Shown here: positions 1 through 13,044 of the stretch, piece after piece
Layout of the letters: each line of letters begins with the position of its first letter
Numbering within the stretch: position 1 is the stretch's first letter
NCBI GenBank assembly: GCA_026874595.1
Contig: CM049306.1
Coordinates: forward strand, 80,688,142-80,752,141
Direction: 5' to 3'
Length of the DNA stretch: 64,000 nt
Origin: Sipunculus nudus
Lineage: Eukaryota > Annelida > Sipuncula > Golfingiida > Sipunculidae
Program-made: the position numbers and the translations under genes
Notes under the pieces: generated by a model
Seen by the model: only the letters and a program-made list of their open reading frames with translations
What the model was told of the DNA's origin: nothing
Database searches by the model: none

Positions 1-266
1 GAAAGTTTCCTTGTAGCTTTTTTATATAATCCTGATATATATGTTTATATGAATATTTGTATTGGTAAAACTAACATGTTTAGGTCAATACATTTTACTT
101 TTTTGGAGCAGTAAGTATGTGACTGTACTCATATTCGAATGATCGTATTTTGTCTCTATATGTTATCCTGCAAACAATGAAGCTTTGATATAATGGATTT
201 TTATACGTTTACTACGCTTATAATCTGCAGTAATACGTTATTCTGTATAATTCATAAAATTCTTAC

Positions 267-356
267 CGGAGGCGAACTCACAGCCTATTACAGTGGCTTC
301 GTTGTCAGATGAGCGCCATGTTACTGAGTTCTCTTTAACGTAGATGACTCCAGGGC
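267..356 (-). CDS. Possible isolated exon, unknown protein
   Basis: A 90-base stretch on the minus strand is open in one frame and bounded by ACAG before it and GTAAGA after it. Both borders are phase 1, as in many extracellular-domain exons. The reading contains VIYVKENSVTW and ends near VIGCEFAS, with one cysteine. The upstream polypyrimidine tract is poor and no neighbouring exon is visible, so this may be chance. I do not recognise the family. Confidence 0.2.
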
Positions 357-3300
357 CTGTTTGGCCATTAACCTAATAAATGAAACATCGACAAAAAGCA
401 TCCTGAGACGAAGAATAGTATCGGGCATTAATATATTTAGTATAACAGTGATTGTGAAGTTTCCTCGAGTAAACAGTACATTTATAAAGGTCATATTAGC
501 GATCGAAATTTTCTGGGCATTAAAATATAATTATACAAATTCCTGTCCTCAGTCATGTAACTGACAGGAAGCTCCATGTACTGTTAGATGACAGATTAGC
601 ACCGACGCAGCTGATGTGATAATGGTCAGTGTAATAAACATGAAGCCTGACACAAGCCAGTTAAGTAATTAATGCGGTGTACCTCTATACAGCAGATGGT
701 TGGAGGTGTAAAGTCAACCATGACTGGGTTGGCATTGATCACTCTCGTCAGTCCCGCGTGATTCACTCAATGCCTTTACGGTCACGTGGACTCGAGAGCC
801 ATGTGACAGGATCAGGGGAGGTGTGCGTGCGTGTCTGTCAGTACCGCATGACGTGAAACGTTGTAGCTGTACACCACTTGTAGGTGAAGAGAGTGTACTA
901 TTTACATTATTATATAGATGATCGAATCCCGATTTTAAAATTATCTTGTTTATATAATATATATGTTATAATCCAAATAACGTTTGAGGAATTGAACAGA
1001 TATATGTAGCTGTCAGAGAGCGAATCATGTTCTAAAGAGTAGACGTTTTGCAATGATTTCCGGGCGGGAACCATCTGTTCTAGAAACATATGTGTACAGA
1101 AAGGAAAATCGTGCTGATAGAAATATTCTACCACCTTCCACTGTTCCCAGGGCCCACAGATATCCTCGTATGCTGCTCTCTGGGTCTATAATTTACCATG
1201 ATGACGTCACATAACCTTCATCTTCAGCAGAATAGATGAAATTATGGTAAGTGTCAAAAGTAATCAACCATCCATAGTTGCATTATTTAACTAGAAACAG
1301 ACAGTTTCACATAAAAAAATAGATAAATAGAAAAAAAAATAACTTTCATACCTTGTCATTAAACATTTATAAACAGTGAACAAGCAGTAAACGCTGAAGT
1401 CCACTTTATGCTATAAGTGGTGCTGGGTAATTTACTTCAGGATCGATTAAGTATGGCAAAAGTATATATTCTTTTAACTTTTTAATTTCCAGCTCATTGC
1501 TTAGGACGATAGTGGTGGTCTTTCCGAGGTTATTACCATACAGGTGTACGTTCTGGCTGGAAAATGTCTCAATAGCGAAACCTGCCAGGGACAAATCAAT
1601 GACCCAGACTGCTTGGGCACTAAGAGGATTAACGGTAAGGCATAACCCAGCAGATACATAAACCTTAAGTGCATTTAAGATGTTTATGTGTACGAAAGAA
1701 GAAATTTCCATTATACATGTCGGTATGTCTTGTTTCCCTATGTTTGAGATATTGAAAAAAATGTACCAAAAGCTTCAATCCTTCTTATATCCAAAACCCA
1801 GAACCATATGTCATTTGTTGCACTCTGGCCTTAGCAACGGCAGCTATCATGATCCTTTCATGTAGAATGTTCAAGACGATAATAAAAATATTTATCGACC
1901 TAACTAGGAGCAATAAGTGTGATGTAGGTATTTCATATCTGTCCGTATTCCAATATATAAACGTGGCATAAGCCAGTATGCCTGTGTGACATATTTGGCT
2001 GGCTGTCTTTAAATGCTCGTACAGACACACACCACGACCAAGCGTACAATGTCGAAAAAAAAGGATTTAAGACAAACGAATATTTAATACGTTTACAGTA
2101 ATTACAAGTGTCCTAATCGAAACCAAAATTTCGAAATTACGAGATAAAATAGGAGGTATCTTGAGCTCCCACAAGATCTCTTGCACTTAGTTTCCCCAAG
2201 GTGTTTTTGTGTAAAATCGTTCGGCCTCAGCCCTCGGTGATCTTTTTAGCTCAGATGACTTTCAGTTTCCTTCAATTCAGCTGAGAGTCATGGCCCATGG
2301 GCCGCTATTTTTCATAGCAATACCAATCGCTGGCCTCAGAGTCTTCCTAGTCGAACCTCACCCGCCGGCCACACGCAAGTTCCCACTCTAGGCCCCGTAG
2401 TTTGAGCCGATCCTTGTGTCGACCATGCGGTTCAGTGGTGCTTGGCTTACCTCATACAGTCAACTTACACCATATCCCGAAATGTCTGCTGTTCTAAACT
2501 CTGTGAACTCTGCTTGACAAACTGGGGGCGGGCAGACTGTTAGAAAAAAGCAACAATAACACACTCTTAAGATCTCTACGGCCACAGAGTGGACCATAGC
2601 ACGTATTCTGTTGTCTACTGCCCAAAAATATCTCTACTTTCGAGTGCTACGGCATATTTCTTTCCTAATGTACAGGTTGTATTTTTAAGATTTATTACTT
2701 TAATTCGCGCTTTACAGTGCCAAACAAACCATCCACACTGCTGGTGATGTTTTAACGGTGGCATGATTCAACTTATACAATGCGTACAGGCACTGTACCT
2801 TCATTGGACCCCATTTACCTAAAGACAATAACCAAAAATGTATACAGATAACGTGACTGACGATCAAACAACCATTTAATTTGCTCTAAATTACATCATC
2901 GTGGAAAATATCCTCTCGATTCTCTACACACTAGTGTGCACTTGTAGTTACATGTTATCTACATAAAAATCAAAATATTACTAGATAACAAACGGACTCC
3001 TTTACAAGTCCATACTCGTTCAGAAAGTAAAAACTATACTATAAGTGGTGGAAAGAAAGATCAACATACCGGTCTCCTAACCCCTTACTTCTTCACACTT
3101 AAATTCAGATCTAATACCGTTGGTGACCAGTTGTTGCTGGAACTTGGAGACAAGTGTGTCAGACTCAAGTTTTGTTCGGATATTTATCCTCAGCCATGCT
3201 AATAGGTACTAAATATTTATAGGAGTGCACGAATAAATTAAGTTTTGACAATATGGAAACCTCGCCGCAAGATGCTGGTAGTTGCTTTATATTGATATTA

Positions 3301-3528
3301 GTGCACGAATAATAATACCGAAATGACCCGGTAGTTATGACTCTTCATTAACCTCCGAAGCATCTGTCCTGCACACGCTCCGTACCCCGTGCACTAATCA
3401 ACTAATCCAATGTAAATTTTTGTGGTGGTTGCTTTTTACATTTCACAGCGGACTCCCTCTAAACCCTTTTGTTACTTTTAGTAGACGTACCATTTACTGT
3501 ATAGCGCCATATCCATTCTTTTTTACAG
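357..3528. other. Stretch with no supported gene
   Basis: Short open frames occur on both strands but none shows a recognisable domain or paired splice borders. Around 2245-2420 there is a GCTCAG...GAGTCATGGCC stretch resembling the ends of the inverted-repeat element at 13.9-15.4 kb, probably a decayed fragment. Earlier exons of the membrane-protein gene beginning at 3529 may lie here or further upstream, but I could not pick them out. Confidence 0.5.
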
Positions 3529-3804
3529 GATTTTCAGGGTATCAGTGTACGTGTTCGGCAGGATCAAGGGGTTGTACTGCCAGGTTTATTTGGATGAGTG
3601 TTCCTCCTCACCTTTCCCCGATAACTATACCTGCATTGATCGGGTAGCCTTCTTTACGTGTCACTGTGAACTGGGCTGGCCCTGCAGCTACAAACTTCCA
3701 ATATCATCCCAGACACTCTGGATGCTTGTGCCGTCTAGTGCCGTTCTCATCGGTCTCCTAGTGTTCCTCTTCATCAAATTTCGTCGACCAACCCAGACCG
3801 AATC
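3529..3804 (+). CDS. EGF domain and transmembrane exon of a membrane protein (partial gene)
   Basis: This exon follows TTTTTTACAG (phase 1, typical of EGF modules) and ends at the donor GTAAGT (phase 2). It opens in one frame with GFSGYQCTCSAGS, the Cys-x-Cys-xx-Gly end of an EGF repeat. It then continues in the next frame with GLYCQVYLDECSSS, a second EGF-like segment with a DEC start and six-cysteine style spacing. A hydrophobic helix of about 20 residues (about 3716-3780, LWMLVPSSAVLIGLLVFLF) is followed by KFRR, a stop-transfer sequence, so the product is a type I membrane protein. The switch of frame falls at a run of four G near 3577-3581. One more G would restore the EGF spacing, so it is either a 1-base deletion or a sequencing error. 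Identity beyond an EGF-containing receptor-like protein is not clear; earlier exons are not found. Confidence 0.68.
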
Positions 3805-4691
3805 GTAAGTCCTCAACAATTGATTTTTTTCAGATAGATTTTGAAAGTTTTGTTGACAATATAAAAAGGGAACTTGGTAAATGCATAAGCTATCAGTTCT
3901 TGATCTCTATTCAAGTCACCCAATAATATTACCCGGCTTGCCTCTCCAATACGTTAACAAACAGAGAAAACTTAACGTACAAACAGACATCAAGTTCTAG
4001 ATTTGTAACGCTGAAATTATATTTTGATTTTATTATTCCTCGCCCAGAATCTTAATTGCCTACAAGCACGTGTTGGCGAAGGTAGCTGTGAACATCAAGC
4101 CTGGGTCAGTAGAGTAATAACATGCAACGAAACAAAAAACCCTGTTTCGAATTAATTTAATTCTAAAGTCAGCCATCTGCTTATGCTTAAAGTATACCTT
4201 TCTTACGGCATTTCAAGTACCGTTTGCGTGTAAGGCTGTAAAAATGTAAATTGAATACCTGTGGGATTTGTGTATTTCCATTGTCATCTGCAGCAAACTG
4301 TTTAAGCAATTCCAATCTTGGTTCTACTTACTGGGAATAAAATTATATCTAAAGCTCTTGTTTTAGCAGTCAGCTGAATCTCGCATTACCCTTTGTCATT
4401 TAAATCACAGTTAACAGCCAGTAGGGTTAAGGAAGGTTTGTGTTTAAAATAAAATCAACGACCGATGGGCAAATCACTGTTACTCCTGCTATTTTATGGA
4501 TGATAACATATTATTTTTGAATGATGGTTCATTGGAATTCCAGACGCTATTTTACATTTTAAGATGTAGATACTTTACTCAACAATCTCTTGTTTGTTCT
4601 CACACTTAGTAGAGTTGAAACATTTTTAATATTAACTTTAAAGTAATGTCTACTTCAATAACACTAAACCCAAAACATATTTTTTTACAAG

Positions 4692-4875
4692 GTCTTCGAA
4701 ACAAACCAACAAGGCTAACAAGGGCAAGTTTCGTCGAAGATCGGATGTGGCTTGCAACAATTTGATTGGCCATGATTCTACGTTCCAAAACCCGTTGTAC
4801 ATTGAAAGTTCTGTATCCAATTTCCCAAGACTCTGGTTCAGGATAAACGACATGTCCTCAGCTGAAAACGAACAG
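4692..4875 (+). CDS. Cytoplasmic-tail exon with FxNPxY motif, same gene
   Basis: Acceptor TTTTTTACAAG and donor CAG|GTGAGC frame this exon. Its first base completes the split serine codon left by the exon ending at 3804, and the remaining 183 bases are open (61 codons). The start is basic (SSKQTNKANKGKFRRRS), as expected just inside the membrane. Further on comes FQNPLY, a match to the FxNPxY signal read by PTB-domain and clathrin adaptors in LDL-receptor-type proteins, followed by a short tail ending SSAENEQ. The joining phase and motif together make this a real exon rather than a shadow frame. Confidence 0.68.
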
Positions 4876-5094
4876 GTGAGCAGTAGTTTATATATACACA
4901 TAACGTATTGGCAACTCTGGAATAAGATCATTACACCAAATATTATCAGACTTTGACACAAATTTATCGCTCAATCTCTTCGAATTGAAGCATAAAATGG
5001 TCAATTCATATATGGATTTTCTAATTTCCAAATCACTTAGAACCAGAACTGTGTTCTGGAGAGCTTATAAGGCGTCGGCGTCCGCCTCGTCCGT

Positions 5095-6450
5095 AGATAC
5101 CCCAGGTTAATGTTTTTTGTTAACTCCGTAAACACTGACCCAAAAGCTTTCGTATTACATATAGGTATTGTGGTTATTAATCCCCCTATGAGCATGGGAA
5201 AAAAGGTCAAAGGTCAAGATCACAGGCCCCCATTGTTCATGAACAAATCAAATCAGGTTAAAGTTTTTTGGTTACCCTATTGCTAATGAAGATATTTAAA
5301 TTAAATTAAGTAAAATGTTGAACAGTGACAATACCCAGCACTGCTATTATATTTTTTTCTCATATTTTTATTTCTTGGCGAGTAATTGGCACTTAACGAA
5401 CAAAGTTTGTACAGATCCCAAACCAGCGCAGGTTAAAGTTTTACTTAACTCTTTATAACTCGGCAGCCCCTCACAATATTAATTTTATATTTCACATATG
5501 TATTGTATAAGGGATTAGATATGAACCCCATGTTTTAGGTATCAAAATGTTTAAGCCAAAGGTCACAGGTCCACGTTGTTCATGAACAAGTCAGGTTTAA
5601 TTTATAGGCTCATTTTATCTATATCTAATGAAGACATTTTAAGTTACTTAATACTCCGATGTTCAGTGACAATACCTAGCAAGGCTATTTAATTTTTTTA
5701 CCATATTTTAATTTTTGGGCAAGTAATTAGCACTTAACGAACAGTCTTTGTACAGATCCAAACAAAATAACAGGTTAAACTGTAGGGATAACTCTTTTTA
5801 ATTCAACAACCACTCACCATGTAGCTCTCATATTTCATATATGTATGGTATTGATGGTTATGAATTCCCGTTATGATTTGGCGATCAAAGGTCAAGATCA
5901 CCCCGTTGTTCACGAACGAGTCGGGTTAATTTTTTTAGTGAGGCCCTTTGCGTCATGGCTAATGAAAATATTTCAATTAAACTAAGTACACTGATGAACA
6001 GTTACAATATACCTATCAGAGCTCGTGAATGTTCCCCATATTTAATTTTTGGACCAGTAATTAGCACTTAACGAACAAATTTTGTAAAGATCCCAACCTA
6101 GCACACGTTAAAATTTTGGGATAACTCTTAAAAACTGAACAACCACTCAGCGATATGTTTTCACATTTCATATAAGTGATATAATTGGGGGGGGGGGGGG
6201 GGTAAAGAATCTCACATATATTTGTGGCGTTGAAAGTCAAAGGTCACCTGTGTTCATGAAAACATCAGGTTAAATTTTGTATTTGGCTTGTCGCTGCATT
6301 GTTAATAAAAATATTTCTGTTAAAAACTTATACTGATGTTCTGGGACATTACCAAAAGTTTAACTAGGTGAAGTTTTATTATACACAAAATCCACACATA
6401 TTAAATGTGATCAGAGGTCACCAAGCTTCTTTATGTTTTCGATTCAATAA
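5095..6450 (+). repeat. Tandem repeat of about 339 bp, four degenerate copies
   Basis: The landmark GTTCATGAACAA (or a close variant) recurs at about 5234, 5574, 5913 and 6251, a spacing of 338-340 bases. Between landmarks the order of segments is conserved: AGGTCAAGATCAC, GGTTAAAGTTTT, CTAATGAAGATATTT, then GCACTTAACGAACAAA. Copies are diverged with small indels. The array lies within the last intron of the membrane-protein gene. A run of about 15 G (6187-6201) interrupts the last copy. Confidence 0.75.
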
Positions 6451-7419
6451 CCTAGCAGGATAGTGATTTTTTTAATGAAACTTATCAGAAATTTTGCCAA
6501 TATAAAGGCTCGCCTAAATTTGATTCCTGGCGAAATCCGCAAATTCAATGAGGTGAGAGGTTACCAGCCTACTTTAGTGAGTCAATTTGTTATGTTAAAT
6601 ACATAAATATATCGCGTACCTTATATTTATCAATTTAATACACTTGGGTACTATGGGCATACTAATGCTACAGTAGCACTCCATTATGACTTTTTATTAT
6701 TGTTATTATTACTAATTCACTTGATATACATGTGCCTTGTTTAATCTTGATGACCAGGTTCAGATTGATGAATTTATATAAAAGATCCAACAATCCTTTT
6801 TCCTTATGGTATTACATCAAGCTTTTTATTCTCACACAGTCACTGTCTTGTAACGTTCTTTGTCAGCATAACCTACAAATATGTTGGTATCACTTATCAG
6901 GGGTAAAATGTTTTGAAGGCTTGATTGAAGCATAAACTTTTTAAAAATCTAATTGATTAGGAGGGGCTGGGTAATGGCCTATACTGCCTCCCAGATAACC
7001 AACATTTTCTTGACACATTTATATCAATTACACAAATTTATGTATGTGTGCGTGTCATAGAATGTGAATGAATGAATGAATGGATAGAAGTTTATTCTGA
7101 AATAAAAGGCCTCAGGCCCATGGTTCTACAAAGAGCATATGGTTTACGTGTTGGAGGTTATATTAGAGAATCAAACATTGGTATAATTTTGAAGAAATCA
7201 ATGCCGTTCAGATTTAAATACTTGTATTCTAATCGTAATGATTAACATTGTCGTCTCATATGATAGTGAGACATGATTTTCTGGATTTGATATCCTATCA
7301 TAGGATATATAGAAATCAATATTTTACACTTTACCGGTAGGATTTTAAATTAAAGCGGCTGTTTATCTATTTCTAAACACAACTGTTTTTTCTTAACAAT
7401 ATGTTTTTTTTCTTCCCAG

Positions 7420-7458
7420 GGGTATGACGGTGAACAGGAACTGGATAACGACACCTAG
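7420..7458 (+). CDS. Last coding exon of the EGF/transmembrane gene
   Basis: After a strong acceptor (TTTTTTTTCTTCCCAG) the sequence reads GYDGEQELDNDT and then TAG. The phase (0) matches the donor at 4875, so the tail ends with a short acidic peptide. The only support is splice-site quality and phase, but both are good. Confidence 0.58.
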   Translation, partial: GYDGEQELDNDT

Positions 7459-8245
7459 AGTCTCCAGATCGAGCTGAAGACCTCATCAGGTTTCGGCCAG
7501 TCTCCCAGGTACTCACAACATGGTCACCACAGGAAAAAGGAATCCATAGACCTAGACAGAACATCCTTGGGGGAAATGTCAGTTTAAATGCACAAACAAT
7601 AGGTTGTACGTGCCTATTATTCAAGATGTTTTATATTTTAAGTGGATTTTAGTATGGATTTGCTCTATTTTACCCGAAGTACCTTTCATTAACCAACTAA
7701 TACGTTATATGGTTTTTTTTAGAAAGTCAATCCCATGATTAATTTTGAAGGTGGCATTGGAGAAGACAGACTTCATATAAACCATGACTGGCAGTGAATT
7801 GTTATGTTAGGTAACCTATGGTCAGTTGTTAATTTATAATATTACAAACACAATTCATGTAGAAAATATTTCATCATCCAACGACCCATAGAAGCGTTAA
7901 TATTTTCCATTATATCTTTTTATGCAACCAAGATAATCACTTTTTTTTCAATTTAAAGATTTTAATTAAGATTTATCGTTCTATTGGGTCGATTTAATGT
8001 AAACACTGCGAGTCATGTATTATTGGAACTGCACATGTAACATATATGAGGTTTATGGAATGTTATAACAAACACTTTCTAAAATGTGATAATCTGGAAG
8101 GCGTTGCTAAACATCAGGTGGAATGACAATGATCCTATGTTATACATATTGTTGCTGAATTTCAGAAGGGCGGACAATGATCCTTTGTCTTACATATTTT
8201 TAAGTGAAAGGGTCAGTTAGATGATAAACATGAACTTTTTTTATC

Positions 8246-8266
8246 AATAAATACAGAACAAATAAA
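8246..8266 (+). terminator. Candidate polyadenylation signals for the membrane-protein gene
   Basis: Two AATAAA hexamers lie at 8246-8251 and 8261-8266, about 0.8 kb after the stop codon at 7458. This is a plausible 3'UTR length. AATAAA is common in AT-rich DNA, so the assignment is tentative. Confidence 0.35.
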
Positions 8267-9762
8267 AAATATAATATTTCCGATTATATTTTTCCCACAG
8301 GAAGCTATATTTTTAGAACTTATCATATCCATGATTGTGTATTGTTGTATTGGTAGTGATGTAGTTTAAAGTTGTACATTGATTATAGTCGCTCTATTTG
8401 TATGCTGTGCGGTACGTTTTGTATCCGGTATAAGTAAATAAGCTTAACATTTTTTGTGCATGGTAAATTAGCCACCAGTCATGGAAATTATTTTAAATTA
8501 CATTAATGTTTTCCAACGGTCGTTTGCACTTTACCCTTTTCTTCCTGCTCATTATGTAATTTCTTTTGAACTTACAATGATCATGATGATGTAACTTTAA
8601 TCTTTAATAAGCTTTAATGCAATTAAACTTTTCACGTTAAATAATCGCGTGCAATCTTGCGTAGCATTTAAGAGGAGGAGAAATAACTTAAAGTAAACTT
8701 ACACAAGTGCTCTTGTTGCAGATCAACATAATTCGTAGTTGGTTACCCAGCACAATAGTAATAATAACAGTATAAAAACGACTTTGTTGCCACATCGCCT
8801 TCACCCATCAAAGGAAACGTAGCTTTAACAAATACCTATTGAAGTAATATCCTGTCAACTCTACTGGTTTGCATATCAGCTGCTTACTATATTTCAAAAC
8901 CCCGCACACTTACGCAGGTTCAGCTTGCTGAAAGCCATTGTGTGTAGGTGTTTAGCCTCACCCATTCACTTGCACTGGTCCACTATGTTTTCCGTAATTA
9001 TTTCCTGAATGGAATTTAGAGTTATTATGAACGTCACTGAAAGCGGCTTTTTTTTGCACAAACGTTCTGAGATATAAGTGGTATCTGTGAAACGTGATGA
9101 TTCTCCAAAATATTTTATACTGTTACAGTAAGATGCAAGTCAAAGTTATCTGTTTGTCCCAACCGTATTACATGTAGTCAATTTTAGATTACGTATGGGA
9201 AATCACTCATTCCTTCATAAGCAAACACTCCTCAGTTAGAAGTGCCATAATTGGTAAATTAACAACAAACAAAGACAATCAAAATCGTTCAAATACATCT
9301 TAAAGTTAGATTATAAATTAAGAAAACTTGGAAAAAAATATCCGAAGGAGCCAGTACCGTAATAAATACGATATAGAGTTGCAATATAAAGTTAAGAATT
9401 ATTAAATGTCCAATGCCCGAAAATTTAACCCAAATTTACAATAAATGTAATATGTAACTTAATATTTGACCCTTGTATGTAGCCCTCGCCGTCCTTTCCT
9501 CGAGTAAACATACTATAGGTAGTAGAGGAAAACTAGTTGATTGTATAATTTCCATAAAATTCCAGTAATTTCCAAAAGCTCACCATATCAGTTAAACCTT
9601 TCAAATTTGTTCATCGCAACCAGCAATTAGAAGGTAATAGGTTCGATACAGGGAACCGACTTTTCTGCGAATGCATGGCTCATTTCTATATACAATGAAC
9701 AAGCTTAGCTATTCATACATCTCTCTCTCTCTCTCTCTCACACTCTCTCTCTCCATATACAA

Positions 9763-9796
<34 letters not shown>
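8267..9796. other. No gene seen; microsatellites at the end
   Basis: AT-rich intergenic-looking DNA without a recognisable coding domain. A CT run begins near 9720 and a TA run at about 9767-9799 borders the inverted-repeat element that follows. Confidence 0.5.
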
Positions 9797-9803
<7 letters not shown>

Positions 9804-10636
9804 CCTCAGCATTACGAACACCCGTAGAGCCGAGATAAAATGGTCGTGTTTCCGAGTTGGTCGCCTAAGTGAGTTTTGACTTTCGAGGGTCTTACATAGG
9901 TCGTCTGTAAATAAGTAGCTACAGTAGCTATTAATGACAATTTTGAATTACTAATTTACTTTCCTCCTAAATCTGCATAATATAATACGGAAAATTAAAA
10001 AAAACCCTGTCGTACAGGTTTATTTATTAATACTGAAAAAAATGAGAAATGTTAAACAAATAAAGATTCATATCCAAACACTTTTCAAAGTAAACACAAC
10101 TTCTTTTATTAACACCGATCAATGTATAAAATGAATGCGGGCACAATTTTATACTTAAGATATCATAAACATTAGCCTGAGGCCAAACAGACTCATTTTT
10201 GGGCCTATGACAAAGCCTATTTCCTGAGAAATTGGTCATGATTTAGTCTGACGGCATTTCGATACACGATAAAGAGTCTCTGCCTAGCTGTGAAATGTGC
10301 AAATTCTTATAGCCGTCATCAGCCGTACCATTTTACATCGCTGATAAACCTAAGAGTATTCAGTCTCTTTCCTATTTCAAAACACTTAGTCAAATGGTGA
10401 GTTAAATAATGACCAATCATAAATCTATATTGACCAATGAGTTAATAAAAGCCAGGGACCTATGTATCACGCATATAATTATTGACAGTCTTCATAAAAA
10501 GTTAGGAAACCGTGGCCCCGCTATTCCGAGGTTTAGATATATGATATAAAGAGCAAAAGAAATAGGGTCCATGAAACGTTGTCGTGAATTCGAGGTGGTT
10601 GCTATACTGAGGTGGTCGTAAGCCGAGGTTTTACTG
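9797..10636. mobile_element. Pogo/Tigger-like MITE
   Basis: The left end reads AAAACCTCAGCATTACGAAC and the right end, reverse-complemented, reads CAGTAAAACCTCGGCTTACG, so the two ends are terminal inverted repeats. CAGTAAAACCTCG-type ends with TA flanks are known from pogo/Tigger members of the Tc1/mariner superfamily. The 840-bp interior has no transposase frame, so it is non-autonomous. The flanking TA microsatellite on the left makes the exact border uncertain. Confidence 0.65.
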
Positions 10637-11715
10637 TATATAGTCGTTTACTTTGTGTGTTAACATTCTTACAAGAACCCGCATGTTCACTTTAACCCCT
10701 ATTTTCCATGTTGCTACGCCGTTATATATGTGCAAGTGTTAAATGATTGCGTGTCACTCAGTATTGATCCACTCAAAGCATGTGTGTAAATGTTCGTTCA
10801 AGACTCTGCAAGATATATTTCAAAATATCATATTCAGCAATCCAATATGCATTACTTTTACATTATGAAACATCTGACATACAGGCATCCCCTTCATATG
10901 AAAGATGCACTCAATATTGATTGAAGGTCACACCACCTTGTCACACTAGATGACATCCTACAGTCAGTTTATGGAAATTCCAGCTATTCATAATACTTTA
11001 AAGCCAAGCAATCTACACCTTTATATATGGGGAACTCTTTTATATATGTATTTATTGCTGAAACACGTCTCCCTGAATATATGGCCAGTCAGGTATAAAG
11101 TTTATGTGTTTATCTTTTTTACAACTACATCTCGGTTTTACATTTTTACAACTACACTTGATCTTCGGTCTTAAGAGTCTTCTAATTTATCGACAACAAG
11201 GAGGATGTCAAACTCATGTCACACTGAATGAACTTTGAGTGACACAATTCTGTTGCTTAGCTATAATAACTGAAGATTGATTCGGTGGAGCTTACAGTAT
11301 ATGTGGAGTGTAAGAGGAAACATACAGTTATTTTCATAACAAGTCTTAATTCCTTATCCACTACTTTCCATACCCTTGTTAAATAATACTAAGAAACATA
11401 TTAAGTGTAACTGGAATAGATGAATGCCACCCAATCGATAAAACAAAAAGCAACAGAAAGTTGAGAGCAGTTTTATGGGTTTTGGTTTGATCCATGCCAT
11501 AGCTTTATGCCATCGAGATAAAATTGTGAGCACATATCTTTCCAAATGTTTTATTGCACGCCATAAAACTTGGTTTTGTTACTTATGGCATCAATTCCTG
11601 AAATCAAACACGTTTATTTGAAAATATTTTAATCCTATAGGCCTAATCTGCGCGCAGTTAATCTTCTTTAAAAATTACCAAAACAACTAATGCAAAAATT
11701 CTTACCTGTCTTTTT
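10637..11715. other. No gene seen
   Basis: AT-rich sequence with only short frames lacking known motifs or splice partners. I see nothing functional that I can support. Confidence 0.5.
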
Positions 11716-12015
11716 TTTTATTATGTTTGTTGGCTGACCTTTACTTGTGTAGCTCCATAAAAAATCTAGCAAAGCAAATCAGCCAATATCATCAATCATA
11801 ACATACATCTCCAGATAAAAAATATTCCCGTTTCTTTTATTTACCATACACGTCTCGTTTACGTCTTTTATTATGTTTGTCGGCTGTCCTTTACTTGTGT
11901 AGCTCCATAAAAAATCTAGCAAAGCAAATCAGCCAATATCATCAATCATAACATACATCTCCAGAGAACAAATATTCCCGTTTCTTTTATTTACCATACA
12001 CGTCTCGTTTACGTC
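11716..12015 (+). repeat. Two-copy tandem duplication of about 150 bp
   Basis: The segment from TTATGTTTGTTGGCTG to CACGTCTCGTTTACGTCT repeats once with a spacing of 150 bases (landmark TTATGTTTGT at 11721 and 11871). The copies differ at only a few positions, so the duplication is recent. Confidence 0.9.
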
Positions 12016-13044
12016 TCGTTTTGATCATAAAACTGGCCTTTGATAAAATTCAGTATAGTCTAAAGTAAAAGTATAAGAGGTCTGCAACGATTCTCCGGGA
12101 CACAGATACATCACTAGAGGAATTATTCAGATATCCCTGCACCGATACGTTACCAATTTATGCCAATCCAAAGAAAAGCAGAACTCGACGTGATTGTTAT
12201 GAAACCATTTGCACAAAATCTAATTTGCTAATCATCTGGGATTAATTATATTTTTGTTTGGAAACAACTGTTATGAAAAGAAACCTATTTACTTGGTTTT
12301 TTTTTTTAAAAAAAGGTCATCCGGCTTTGAATCAAATCATAATAAACCATACATGTATCGTACCGTGTATCATTTACCGCGAGCAAGGTATCGCGATACC
12401 CATCGTTAAAACCCTATATTAAAGAGCAAGCATATAGCGGTCCGACAAAGATTTATGGTAATTTACCAAATAGGTAATCCATTCTATAAAGAAATAGGCG
12501 TCGTGACTGCATACAAGTCTGGATATTTAATTCTATTCGTCAGCAAGTTAGTTTTTTTATCTTATGACCCGTAAATTCATAATAGAGTGTGATTTTGACC
12601 TTGTGCATGTATCCCGTGGATGACTCACTCGCTCTAGATGATTACACAGAACGGGGATATATTTGAAATAATAGGTCGAAGCATTTATTTTTTGTTGTTC
12701 TTATTTCTGCATAAACTGTTCACGACGGTAGATGAGTCAGTTTTACGGGCCTGCACAGGAACATATTGCATTTATGTGATCATCACGACATGAGGTACTG
12801 AGAGCGTGACACTGAGATCTCAGTTGTTCATGCATGCAGTTACAATCATATTACAGACAAATTGCAGGTAGGTGTAACGTACCTTTCCAGATTTTGTTTT
12901 AAGAAGGGAGAGGAAAATATTTAATCTTTTAATATTTCATTCATTTGCACACACGTATATGCACATATATAGAAATATATATTACAGTCAATCTGTGTAA
13001 CAGTCATTTTAGATAATGCCTATTTATTTCAGTCATTTCGCGTA

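Noticed and set aside
1406-1711. 101-codon minus-strand frame
   Set aside because: No recognised domain and no paired splice sites or relatives in the window. Long enough to arise by chance in AT-rich DNA.
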